Source of the DNA: Dolomedes plantarius
Taxonomy: Eukaryota; Arthropoda; Arachnida; Araneae; Dolomedidae
Assembly (NCBI GenBank): GCA_907164885.2
Contig: OU015496.1
Location: forward strand, 187,995,281 to 188,059,280
DNA length: 64,000 nt
Direction of reading: 5' to 3'
The first letter of the stretch is position 1, and the number at the start of each line of letters is the position of its first letter. The notes beneath the pieces were generated by a model. That model was not told the origin of the DNA, ran no database searches, and worked only from the letters and a program-made list of their open reading frames with translations. Shown here one piece after another: positions 44,036 to 55,888 of the stretch. A program made the translations under genes and the position numbers.

Positions 44036-44607
44036 CCCCTTCCATACCACCATATGTATATGAAGATTACATGCAAAACCAGCTTTTCGGGCATTTAGAT
44101 TTAAAATATCAAGTAGAAGTTTTCAGATAAATGAGATGCTTTTATTCATATTAATAAGAAGAGATATAGGTATCGATATTTAAATCGATATATATATATA
44201 TATATATATATCAATATCAGTATCTAAATCGATACATATAGAAATATAACGATATCTATATCGATTTATGCGAAAATTACATAAAAGAATGTACAGTTTT
44301 GTTACCTTTATATATATCAATATCTAAACCGATACATATAGAAATATAACGATATCTAAATCGATACACATAGAAATATAACGGTATATAAATCGATACA
44401 TATAGAAATATAACGATATCAAAATCGATACACATAGAGATATAACGATATCAAAATCGATACACATAGAAATATAACGATATCTAAATCGATACATATA
44501 GAAATATAACGATATCTAAATCGATTTATGTAAAAATTACATAAAAAAGTTAATTTACAGTTCTGCCACCAGTGTATCCATACGTGGATCCACTGGTACA
44601 GAAGGGT
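44036..44607. mobile_element. piggyBac-like MITE with internal repeats
   Basis: TTAA flanks both sides (44032-44035 and 44608-44611). Ends CCCCTTCCATACCA and inverted ACCCTTCTGTACCA; CCC next to TTAA is typical of piggyBac ends. The interior contains a 32-bp tandem array and, near the right end, a strong palindrome CCAGTGTATCCA-tacg-TGGATCCACTGG. Confidence 0.65.
44180..44530. repeat. 32-bp tandem array
   Basis: Unit AAATATAACGATATCTAAAT plus CGATACATATAG, about seven copies with small changes, preceded by a short TA run and a diverged copy. Rich in ATCGAT palindromes. Confidence 0.85.
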
Positions 44608-44611
44608 TTAA

Positions 44612-46517
44612 GATTTAAATTTCCGGTAGTTATTTATTTTTTACCAAGTATTTAATTACTAAAGTCTCTCAAAACAAAATTTTACTTGCTTTTGAAAAAA
44701 AAAATAATTTGAATTAAAAGATTTTATAAGCATTTTATTATAGCGTAGTTTTTCGAATTTTGTAATTTTCAGAAGTTAACGTTTTATAGGGTAAATAAAA
44801 GTATCGACGCTAGAATACTAAAATACTAATACCAGGAGAGAATTTCTCATAGCTGAACATGGGGATTGATCATCTTTGAAGTCACCTGATGCGACGTCTT
44901 AACGGGGTCTTTTTTCAAGAGCGGCTAAAACAGCAACACTCATCCATTATGCAAACTGCTATTAATTTATCAAACGAGTCTATGGAGAAAAGTTGATGGC
45001 ACACCCGTGCAAAACGCATGCCGATGAAAATGCCAAACGACGTAATAACTGCCTTTTGGCTTTTAATTTTAAACCCAATCATCTCTTTGGCTTTCGGGAT
45101 ATAACTGAAAGTGCTTCAAACCGCAAAAAGATAAATTGCCACAAATTGCCCGAGTAAAACAGAGTTCAGCTACTTTAAATGAAATGTCCCATAATGAAAT
45201 ATTCATCAAAGCAGCGCTAATCTTGGACTACTCTTCATCACTTGCGGTTAAGGATAAAACAAATGATACAATGCACAGAAGTTCTGAATTTTAAGCACAG
45301 GTGTTGTTATGGAAACACGTTCGGGCTATCCTCCTTCGGCTGTCATTTATACGTTGGCGAATATTTGGCACAAAATAATTCTCGACGAATGTTATTTGGC
45401 GCCGATAGCACATCTCTAAGATTTAGGAAAAGAAAAAAATTTTTTTTTTTCTCTTACAGATTTTCGTAATATTAACTAAACCACCCAAGGCTAATTTGGT
45501 CATCTTCTGTCCATACGTTATGCAGAATTTAAACAAACTGGCTACCATTGAAGAAAGGGGGATTTTTTTTAGTTAGTTGAATAAAATACTTCAGTGACAT
45601 GACTTAAAAATAAATATTTTGAAACATTTCTCGAAACACAAATTTTAAATATTTTAAATACGAGAATTGGCATTTTTTATTTTCAAAGGTTCTCCTGCCT
45701 GCAGCATTTTGGTTGATTTAACATCTTCCAAAATGCTCAAACATTTTCCTTTCTTCCTCTTAGCGCTACATCGCAAAGTTAAAACCGTTTTGTCTGGAAA
45801 TAAATTTTTTTAACCCCAAACAAGAGATTTTTCACTATTAGACGACAGATGGCAGCAACAACATTTGAAATGACCTCGACATTTCTCGTCAAAAGTTAAG
45901 CATAAATGTACTATGCAAGAGCAATCATAGTTATCATTGTCCTAAGAGTTATCACTGCTCTCTCCCGCTTGTTGCATCAAGGGCAAAGTGTTTGTTCTAC
46001 TGACAGTAAAGTGTGCAAAGAATGGAGGGATAGCACGATTCGAGCTTCACACAACAATTCGTAATTCCCTACTAAAAATTACCCTCTTGCAATGTATTAC
46101 CTCCAAAAGTACAAGATATGCTCCTCCTTGCAAAACTACCCTCTTGCATTGTATTACCTCCTAATACAATGCTGGACATTGCACCATCGAAAAGTAAGAA
46201 TCAAACTGATAATATGATACTGAATTTACCGGAGTATCTATCGGATGGTTATTGATTCCCGCTGGTCTTTGGTGTAGTGAATATCTAAACCCGTTGGCAA
46301 CCCCTGAAAGTGATCTGAATCAGGGAAATATACACGGATGCTGCTAAAAAGAAACAACAAAATCAACTGAAATCACTGGAGGGAAAGAAAAGAACTAGAA
46401 GATGTTAAAATATATAATTTTCCTGGCGTAAGAATAAATGGCGGAAAATATCATATCTTCTTTTTTTTTCCAACATCTAAGCATCAAGACAGTGCATGGC
46501 AGGTTAATTCAAATACA
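44612..46517. other. AT-rich stretch, nothing recognised as a gene
   Basis: A short direct duplication of ACTACCCTCTTGCATTGTAT-type sequence near 46080-46165 is the only notable structure. Confidence 0.4.
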
Positions 46518-47466
46518 CAGGGTTCCCACCTATATCCGTTACACCCCCCCCCCCCCTTAACTTCTAAACGGTGACAGCTTAGGCCATAAAGTTGGTGTCT
46601 AGGTATAGTCAAAAGGCTATGCGCTACTCGATGAGACAACTTACAACGCCATCTATCGGCAAATTTCGGAATTAGCGTTTTTATCTGAAAAACGGTACGA
46701 GATACGGGAAAAACGTCAATTACAAAGTTGTTCAGCATCATCGATTTAGTAAGAAAAGACACATTGCGCACATTAATACTTAAAATAGAATATAGAAAAT
46801 GAACATTTGTTTAGTCACGATTTCGAAAATTGTCCTGTCATAAAGAGTGGAAGAAAGAAATTGAGACACTTCCCTATCGTCAGGATCATTTATTTATCTT
46901 ACTGAAAATGCTCTCCATTAGCACTATACACATTTGCAATCTGGACTGGAGTTCTCGCTGCACATTGTGCAACATGGCATGTGTTACGGAGGCACAAGCG
47001 TCGTCATTTTTTACATTTTGTTTTGAGTATTAATGTAGGGGCTTGGGGTGCCTTGAGTGGATGACAGATCTGTACTGTTTGTCCGGCATTCTCGAGCCCC
47101 ACAGCAATGGAAGGCACCGGACCTGGGAAATTAACCATCGTCTGCGTATTCAGGTATTGCTACGTAGGGGCTGGTCTTCGGGTGTCCATGGGCTGATATG
47201 CGAAAGCAGGGGGGCCGAGGTGTCAATAGAATTGAGTATTAATGTGCGCAAGGTGTGCGCAACAACTTCGTAATTGACTTCTTCCCTGTATCTCGTTCCG
47301 TTTTTGAGATAAAAACGTTAATTCCAAAATTTGCCGATAGATGGCGTTGTAAGTTGACTCATCGAGTAGCGAATAGCCTTTTTACTATACCTAGACACCA
47401 ACTTTATGGCCTAAGCTGTTTAAAAGTTAAGGGGGGGGGGTGTAACGGATATAGGTGGAAACACTG
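46518..47466. mobile_element. long-TIR foldback element
   Basis: 949 bp. The arms 46518-46775 and 47236-47466 are inverted copies, sharing CCACCTATATCCGTTACACC at the outside, then CTAGGTATAGT, CAACTTACAACGCCATCTAT and TATCTC(G)TxCCGTTTTT. The outermost bases CAGGGTT/CAGTGTT look hAT-like, but the adjacent 8-mers do not match well. The central 460 bp has no recognised coding similarity. A single related arm is at 20110-20325. Confidence 0.75.
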
Positions 47467-48325
47467 CATAATTCTTTCAAGCTGACAAAAATTTAATGTT
47501 TTGAAAAATGAAAGTTATTTTCCAAAAGAAATAGTAACAGAATCTACAATCACCGAATACATCCCTCCATTTGAGGTAATAGTTTCTTCAAAGAACAAAT
47601 ATAGAAATTCTGCCGAGTTTTATTAAATTATTTCTCGCTTTTTTTCCGGATATGCTTCCCATATTTAATTCTAATAAAATTTGGCTTTACCAAAATTTCA
47701 TATATTTTTTAAACATTAAAAAAAATCAGCTGCACACTGTTGAAAAATTAATAATGCATGGAGTATGTACTGTGCTTTTATAAGTGAAAATTTCATACAC
47801 ATTTGAGTTACAGAAAGTAAGGAATAAAGCGATATTACAAAATCAAAAGTGTAAAACACCCCAGACCCCTAAATACCCCCTTACCCGCTGGAAGAGAGAT
47901 TTTGCGTCTTTAACGCGTCGTTATATAGCTAATTAAGGCCTAGAGATAACACGTACTCTCTACGAAAAGCAGGAGCGTTTCTCCCTAACCAGATCAGTAA
48001 ATCATCTCTCAGGCGAGGAGGAAATATAACCTTGATATCTAATACGAAGAGACGGACATATATCACAATCCCGCTATGAGAAAAGAAGTGGATAACAACT
48101 CTACTCTCTCTCTCCCTACAAGAACTGAGAGATAAAAAAGTATTTCGGTTTTTAAGAGCCTTTCAGGAGAGAAAAAGCACCGTGATACACAGAGGACGGG
48201 TTGATTCAAACGATCTCTTTCATTCTTAATAATCATGAATGAACCGCGGAAACAGCATGCGGTCAGTCTTTTACGACTTCGTTGAGACTTTGAAGAGTTT
48301 ATATGGAGTAGAACTACTTCAGGTA
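47467..48325. other. stretch without recognised features
   Basis: AT-rich; open frames on both strands near 48063-48470 are unrecognised. Confidence 0.4.
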
Positions 48326-48751
48326 TTTGACGTTTGTACATATATAACCGTTCGTGACATGTTATTGAGCGACCCTGCGTGTCAGTGCGGAGTTTCTGAG
48401 ATAAAACCAACCAAGGACCCGCAGAATTATGAAATTTACAATGGTGAACGTGACCGCGAACCCGTGGTGTAACGTCTTCGCGCCCGACTAAAGTATTACT
48501 CAGTCAAACATATTTGACGTTTGTATATATTTGTATATTTGACGATTGTATATATGTGTATATTTGGCGTTTGTACATATATTACCGTTCGTGACATGTT
48601 ATTGAGCGACCCTGCGTGTCAGTGCGGAGTTTCTGAGATAAAACCAACCAAGGACCCGCAGAATTATGAAATTTACAATGGTGATCGTGACCGCGTACCG
48701 GTGGTGTAGCGTCTTTGCGCCCGACTCAAGTATTACTCAGTCAAACACAGA
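48326..48751 (+). repeat. tandem duplication, 239-bp period, preserving a reading frame
   Basis: About 187 bp starting near GTTTGTACATATAT recurs 239 bp later with about seven changes. Both copies keep the same open frame to a stop: TVRDMLLSDPACQCGVSEIK, then PTKDPQNYEIYNG. I do not recognise the peptide. The spacer is TATTTGACGxTTGTATATAT-type repeats. Confidence 0.8.
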
Positions 48752-49465
48752 TTTCACATACCGTTAGGAGAAATGTCAGTAGCTCCTAATGACATACGTT
48801 CGAAGGGGAAGAAAAGAAAAGCAAGGGGAGAAAAAAAATAAGATTCGAAGCGCAGAACAAACAAACCGTGAGAAGTCTGGGGGCTGCCGAATGTCAGTCC
48901 ACACTTCGGGTTCGACTGCTGTTTGCTCAGCGAACGATAGAACAAATAAGGTCTCTGCTTTCCTCACTTTGCGCACGGATGAAACAGTTCTTAAGTTTCG
49001 GGGGTTTTTAACATCTGGGTCGAAGAAATTTTGTTTTTGAAGATTAAGAGGGATTTTTTCGTAGTTTGGCGATGAAATCGGGCCAGCGATACGTGGGACG
49101 AGAGAAAATAAACCCAAGCTCCGCTTTTATCTTTTTTTTTTCTCCCAAAGACATAAAATGGAAGGGAAGAATTCGGAGGAGTGTTTGTATTTCATTCAGA
49201 TGCGGTGGTGGTCACTTGCTGCTATCTCACGAGGTCAAAAGTACTTCACACTCATCTTTTTTTTCCTCCTTTATTTTTGTGGTGGTGGACGGATCTCTCA
49301 GGTAGTGAATACATGGAATGGTAGTGTAGAGTAATTTCGAAACCATGGCTTCAAAATCAACGGAATATTAGTTAGCTTTGAGCGCGGTAATAAACACAGC
49401 CTATTCAAGTTTAATTTGTAACGTAGGACCCCTGCATTGCAAACTGAACTTGCATAGACTCAGTT
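48752..49465. other. stretch without recognised features
   Basis: Purine-rich on the plus strand near 48800-48870. Open frames on both strands are unrecognised. Confidence 0.4.
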
Positions 49466-49468
49466 ATT

Positions 49469-49529
49469 CGTAGATATATGTTCTATATCTACGCAGTCAT
49501 TCGTAGATATATGTATTATATCTACGAAT
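49469..49529. repeat. two adjacent perfect hairpins
   Basis: CGTAGATATA-tgttc-TATATCTACG at 49469-49493, and ATTCGTAGATATA-tgtat-TATATCTACGAAT at 49499-49529. Stems are perfect with five-base loops; the two share the same core. Confidence 0.9.
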
Positions 49530-49624
49530 AAGCGTTACCTGTTAATAACAAACACACATAAAGATGACGTCACTTTCGTACGGGTAAATTTTTGCATCTC
49601 GATGAATAGCCCCCCCCCCCCCCC

Positions 49625-51058
49625 CATCCATACTTTTATTTTTTTCTACATAACACAAAAACTGCTAGATTGTTAATATTTTTTTCAATAGAGTTAAAAT
49701 AATCGTTCAGTGAAGTTGGGAGGTCACGGTGCCCTGAAATTAGTGCTAAGAGAATAAAACAAGTTTAGCTAAGTTAGAGCTTTGCCCAGTTTTAGAAGCC
49801 CCTATTCCCTACTTTTATTTTTTTTCTACATAACACAAAAACTGCGAGATTGTTAATATTTTTTTCAATACAGTTAAAATAATCGTTCAGTGGTGTTGGG
49901 AGGTCACGGTGCCCTGAAATTAGTGCTAAGAGAATAAAACAAGTTTAGCTAAGTTAGAGCTTTGCCCAGTTTTAGAAGCCCATATTCCCTACTTTTATTT
50001 TTTTTTCTACATAACACAAAAACTGCGAGATTGTTAATATTTTTTTCAATACAGTTAAAATAATCGTTCAGTGAAGTTGGGAGGTCACGGTGCCCTGAAA
50101 TTAGTGCTAAGAGAATAAAACAAGTTTAGCTAAGTTAGAGCTTTGCCCAGTTTTAGAAGCCCCTATTCCCTACTTTTATTTTTTTTCTACATAACACAAA
50201 AACTGCTAGATTGTTAATATTTTTTTCAATAGAGTTAAAATAATCGTTCAGTGAAGTTGGGAGGTCACGGTGCCCTGAAATTAGTGCTAAGAGAATAAAA
50301 CAAGTTTAGCTAAGTTAGAGCTTTGCCCAGTTTTAGAAGCCCCTATTCCCTACTTTTATTTTTTTTCTACATAACACAAAAACTGCGAGATTGTTAATAT
50401 TTTTTTCAATACAGTTAAAATAATCGTTCAGTGGTGTTGGGAGGTCACGGTGCCCTGAAATTAGTGCTAAGAGAATAAAACAAGTTTAGCTAAGTTAGAG
50501 CTTTGCCCAGTTTTAGAAGCCCATATTCCCTACTTTTATTTTTTTTTCTACATAACACCAAAAACTGCGAGATTGTTAATATTCTTTTCAATACAGTTAA
50601 AATAATCGTTCAGTGAAGTTGGGAGGTCACGGTGCCCTGAAATTAGTGCTAAGAGAATAAAACAAGTTTAGCTAAGTTAGAGCTTTGCCCAGTTTTAGAA
50701 GCCCCTATTCCCTACTTTTATTTTTTTTCTACATAACACAAAAACTGCGAGATTGTTAATATTTTTTTCAATACAGTTAAAATAATCGTTCAGTGGTGTT
50801 GGGAGGTCACGGTGCCCTGAAATTAGTGCTAAGAGAATAAAACAAGTTTAGCTAAGTTAGAGCTTTGCCCAGTTTTAGAAGCCCCTATTCCCTACTTTTA
50901 TTTTTTTTCTACATAACACAAAAACTGCGAGATTGTTAATATTTTTTTCAATGCAGTTAAATTAATCGTTCAGTGAAGTTGGGAGGTCACGGTGCCCTGA
51001 AATTATTGCTAAGAGAATAAAACAAGTTTAGCTAAGTTAGGGCTTTGCCCAGTTTTAG
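49625..51058. repeat. satellite, 180-181-bp unit, eight copies
   Basis: Head-to-tail copies start near 49621, 49801, 49981, 50162, 50342, 50522, 50703 and 50883. The unit includes CTACTTTTATTTTTTTTCTA, GGGAGGTCACGGTGCCCTGA and AAGTTAGAGCTTTGCCCAGT. Copies are over 95 percent alike by eye, with variants distributed in a three-unit pattern. Confidence 0.97.
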
Positions 51059-51931
51059 ATTTTCAAAATGTTATTTCACTCTCTATTCATCATTAAATTT
51101 AGATGAAAGCTTGTGGGTTCATTTCAAATTTCATGGCAGCCAACTGGTGGCTGAAACTGGAATATTTTCTTTTTGTTGAAATTATTTGCTTTCCAGAAGA
51201 AAAAAAATATACCGCTCTGTCGTATTTGTGGCCAGTAATTCGAGAAAACAAGTAATGTGAAAGATGGCAAATCAACCAAAAATGCTCTTACGAAAACCAT
51301 TCTCCGATGATTTCTCTCAAAAATAATGATAATTAATTACGGATTGAAATATTTAATTAATTTATCTCAAAATGAACCTTCATTTCAGTGCAGAGTGAAA
51401 TTGACTTGAATTCATCGTGAATAATATATTTCACAGTTCATCATCATTAAGTTTAGACAAAAAGGGCTTGTTCACATAAAATTTCATTGCAGCCATGTGT
51501 CGACTGAAAGAGAAATATTTTCTAAGGGGAAAAAACAAAATACGTTCAAAATGCTGGTGGCTTAAAGAGGCTTTAAGACCAAAATAAAAATATGAAAATA
51601 TCGAAGTACTATTTTTGTGAAATGAGAAAAAAGAAAAGAAAAAAAAATTCTTTCGGCATCAAAAGTGTTCAGCTAACAGAAACTGTGTCTAAAAATAATT
51701 AGAAATAATTGATTAAGAACATTAAATCGATAATAATAACGAATGCATTAAAAGATTTGAGAATCTGATCTCAAGTGACACTATTGTTTCGGTATCTTCT
51801 TGGAACAAGCTAATGTTCTTCAAAACTAATAAATAGTGGATGATTCAGTGGGTCATCGGGAATATGGTCTGCCATAAATAACTTCCTGACAATTACTATT
51901 ATAGAGGAGTAAATAGATTAGATTTTCTTGG
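51059..51931. other. AT-rich stretch, nothing recognised
   Basis: Two weakly similar segments (TTCATCATTAAxTTTAGA near 51085 and 51438) suggest an old duplication; no gene seen. Confidence 0.4.
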
Positions 51932-51955
51932 TATATATATATATATATATATATA
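51932..51955. repeat. (TA)n array
   Basis: TA dinucleotides immediately left of the pogo-like MITE. Confidence 0.95.
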
Positions 51956-52125
51956 CAGTGGAATCTCGATCTATCGTTTTTCAAGGGACCGATTGAAATG
52001 AACGATAAATGCGGGAAAACGATAGATGCGGAAACATAACAAAGCAATATGATCGTTGTGACTGGATAAAATGAACGACACATACGGAAAAACGATGGAT
52101 CCGAAAACGATCGATCGAGATTCCA

Positions 52126-52128
<3 letters not shown>
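51956..52128. mobile_element. 173-bp pogo-like MITE, copy 2
   Basis: Identical to 13956-14128 except for one base near 52069 (T for G). Same ends CAGTGGAATCTCGATC and also embedded in TA repeats. Confidence 0.9.
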
Positions 52129-52588
<460 letters not shown>

Positions 52589-52664
<76 letters not shown>

Positions 52665-52692
52665 TATTATATAAATATATATATATATATTA
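52589..52692. repeat. (TA)n array
   Basis: Continuation of the TA array to the right of the MITE. Confidence 0.95.
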
Positions 52693-52795
52693 TACCAGAC
52701 AAATTGAAAAACCAGTATAAGCCATAAACCACTACAGCCAGGAACCAAAAACATGAAAAGATAAATGAAAAATATGAATAGATAAGTGAATAATA

Positions 52796-52845
52796 GGTTT
52801 TAGACAGTATCTTGTCTTCAGCGGTGCCGATACTGTCTAAAAACC
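52796..52845. repeat. short inverted repeat
   Basis: GGTTTTAGACAGTATC and its inverse GATACTGTCTAAAAACC (one extra A) separated by about 17 bases. Confidence 0.85.
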
Positions 52846-53321
52846 AATGGATTGGTTCTAATAAGTATGATATGGGCAATAAACATACTTAGACACCGTA
52901 CAATCCATATGAAACAGAAGAAGGAATAATCAGTGGCTTTATCATAGATCACCAAACAAAGATATATCATAGATCGCCAGACAAAGTGAAAGTTAAGGAA
53001 ACCACAAGAAGACAGACGTCACAAACATTGCAACCATGGAGCCAATGGAATCACTTTAGCAGACTTTCTTAGGATACTGTTTTATAGGACATAATAACCT
53101 AAGTTAGACATTTATTATGACTAAGAGTTATTTATTATTTTAATTACACTGGTTTTATTTAGTTTTTAGTAGTTATTTAATAACTTTAATCATTTAGTTT
53201 TGTATTACTAATTATTAGCAACAGAACATGCTATTCATTAATTCTAAAACAACCAATTATGTGCTTGGAAAGACTATCAGGGTAATAATTACGTTTTAGC
53301 ACTACTAACAAATCTTTTCTA
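52846..53321. other. AT-rich stretch, nothing recognised
   Basis: A direct repeat TATATCATAGATC(A/G)CCA(A/G)ACAAAG lies near 52945-52985. Confidence 0.4.
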
Positions 53322-53323
53322 TG

Positions 53324-53325
<2 letters not shown>

Positions 53326-53400
<75 letters not shown>
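53326..53400. repeat. (TA)n array
   Basis: About 37 TA units. Confidence 0.97.
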
Positions 53401-53407
<7 letters not shown>

Positions 53408-54573
53408 TAAATAAAACTAATTTCTCCGAAAATCTCCAACATGAATCATTTTTCTACCTGGTAGTACATCACCCGTTGCCTTCATTATTTAGAGTAGCAC
53501 TATTCTAAACATCTTGCTTTCTCTCGTAAGTATGAAATAACGTTTCGAGACTAAACCTACTATTTATTTAAATATCTTCATTTTTTTCCCTTGCAAGGCT
53601 GCTATAGATTCTGACGAGGCAAATTTAAATAAACGTATCTAACAAACCTACAATTACTTTTTCCTACTCCGAACACATTCTTAAGTACACTAGTTTATTC
53701 TAAGAAAACTCGGAAAAAATTTCTTGGAATGAGTAGCGTAGCGGAACGTTATGAAGCACAGAGCTCAGAGATACATTGAAAATGACGCCAACTCGCCAAA
53801 TATAGTTTCCTATAAAATGTCACAACTGAACCCATTTTGTACGTTGTAACCACTAAGCAGTGCTTCATTTTTTTGACGTACGCCAATAACCATTTACTCA
53901 TGGGACTGATCGTCACGTGTTATATGTGCTGCCTTTTTTTTAATCGTCCCTCCCACCCATTTATAAAGAATACTTTTGTGATTAATTATATTGTTAATTT
54001 ATATTAATATATGTAGTTTCGTAGGTGTAATAATAGTTTCATAGACTGAGTCTGCAATGGGAGAGTTTCTGTAAACTAAAAAGAAAACTGAAAGTTTCAG
54101 TAATCGGCGAGCACAACTCATACTTCATTATAATTTAAATAGAATCCAGTTTATTTCAATAAGCTATTAGAGAGACCCGCAAAGGAACAACTGAATCTGT
54201 TTTGAGGGGTTGAAAGGGATTAATGAACTTAAGTTATTTTTTTTTTTTCAAACTAAGTTATTAGCTCCGAAGTTGGGGAAGGGGGGGGGGGTAGGATTAT
54301 TTTGACCTATCATTAAAATCTAGGTTACTCAGGAAAAGCGTTTCATGGGGTTCATTTTTAATAATAAAACAACATACCTCTATGTTATTTGATCATCAAA
54401 ATATTGCCTGAGTAGCGGTAGATTTACATATTATAACTATAAAATGAACTCGTCTTTTTCTACTACTGGTGTAAGAACAATATGCAAACTATTATAAAAT
54501 AAATATGTGACGCATGAAACCCATAATATAAACAACGGAACAGTCTACGAACGAATAACGAAATATTACAAAA
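53401..54573. other. AT-rich stretch, nothing recognised
   Basis: Poly-T near 54238 and poly-G near 54280; no supported gene. Confidence 0.4.
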
Positions 54574-54997
54574 AATAATTACAAGATATAAAGAACTTTT
54601 TATACACCATGTTCTTAAATTTTCTGTTGAATCATATAAACTTGACAATTTTATGTATTAATAGGTACTTTTTAAAAATTTTTTTGATGAATTATCTCTT
54701 CAACTTGAAAGAAAATGAAGTTAATTGGAGTTAACTTGCGTTTAACTTTTCGTTCCCGTCCCGGGCGATAGATGGCTGCACCGGTCTACAAAACAAAATT
54801 AACTGAAAATGAATTCAAATCTGCCTAAAGATTGCTATAAGTATTTAAAAATGCATTGTCATTGTGATCTGAGCTATTCTAAAGGTTTCAAATGTCTAGC
54901 TAGTCGGAAAGTTAGTTAAAAGTCGATTGCAAGATTTGTAAGGGACAAACACACACACAAACAAACAAGAAAGCAAGTTAATAAAAACATGGTAATA
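54574..54997 (-). repeat. modular dispersed repeat, copy D (type 2 middle)
   Basis: Reverse complement of copy B: starts (minus) ACCATGTTTTTATTAACTTG and ends CTTGTAATTATTTTTTG, with the type 2 middle GTGCAGCCATCTATCGCCC and GGGACGGGAACGAAAAGTTA. Confidence 0.9.
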
Positions 54998-55009
54998 ACA
55001 CATAAAACA

Positions 55010-55330
55010 GATAACTGAAAGCAAAACAATAATGTGACAACGAGTATGAAAATTTTTCATAGAATTACATACGAGGCATAAAACACCAACGAGTATTCAA
55101 AATATTGATACAATTATAGGTAACACGGAATGTAATAACGTAATAAAATAGCAACAAAAGCTAAAATATTGATAAAACTGTGCACATACGGTAAAGTAAT
55201 ATAGTAACAACGAATATCCATAATATTGATTAAATTATGCGTAACACATAAAACCTATAATGTGCCTATATGTGCACAGTTTTATCAATATTTTAGCTTT
55301 TGTTGCTATTTTATTACGTTATTAACTACT
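55010..55330. repeat. degenerate tandem repeat with a 55-bp perfect inverted pair
   Basis: Words such as GTAACAACGA(G/A)TAT and AATATTGAT(A/T)AAA recur about every 60 bp. 55134-55188 and 55269-55323 are perfect inverted copies, beginning AATAACGTAATAAAATAGCA and TATGTGCACAGTTTTATCAA respectively, with an 80-bp spacer. Confidence 0.9.
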
Positions 55331-55536
55331 ATGTAACATTGTCACTACGAGCAATAAAAAAATGTTGAAAAATTACTTATATTACGCTAGGAAACTGTGA
55401 AATTTTAGCTACTCCAAGAAATTAATAGATGCAATAAATTTTGTTATCAAAACTTTGCAGATGTCTACAAGTCTTGATTCAACAAATCTTTCTGTTCTAC
55501 TTCTCTTTTCATTAAAAAACATAAAATAATAAACAA

Positions 55537-55572
<36 letters not shown>

Positions 55573-55822
55573 CTGTGGCTTAGTACAAGAAGTGCCTAAG
55601 TCAGTTTTCTCAAGATGACTTTGTTTGCTTATGTCTCTTTAAAAAAATATTATTTTCAGTGTCAGAAGTACTCAAGTCTGTTCGATGCTTCATAAGTGTT
55701 TTCTAAACCATTGTACAGACTTGGGTAATTCTTATATTGAAATTAATATTTTTTTAAAGAGACATAAACAAACGAAGTCATCTTCGAGAAAACCGACTTA
55801 GGCACTTCTTGTACCAAGCCAC

Positions 55823-55824
<2 letters not shown>
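55573..55824. mobile_element. long-TIR MITE in TA repeats
   Basis: 252 bp. Ends CTGTGGCTTAGTACAAGAAG and inverted CTGTGGCTTGGTACAAGAAG; arms of about 80 bp continue to TATGTCTCTTTAAAAAAATA. TA arrays flank both sides, consistent with a TA target. Confidence 0.85.

Positions 55825-55884
<60 letters not shown>
55825..55884. repeat. (TA)n array
   Basis: About 30 TA units right of the MITE; a shorter array is at 55552-55572. Confidence 0.97.
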
Positions 55885-55888
<4 letters not shown>

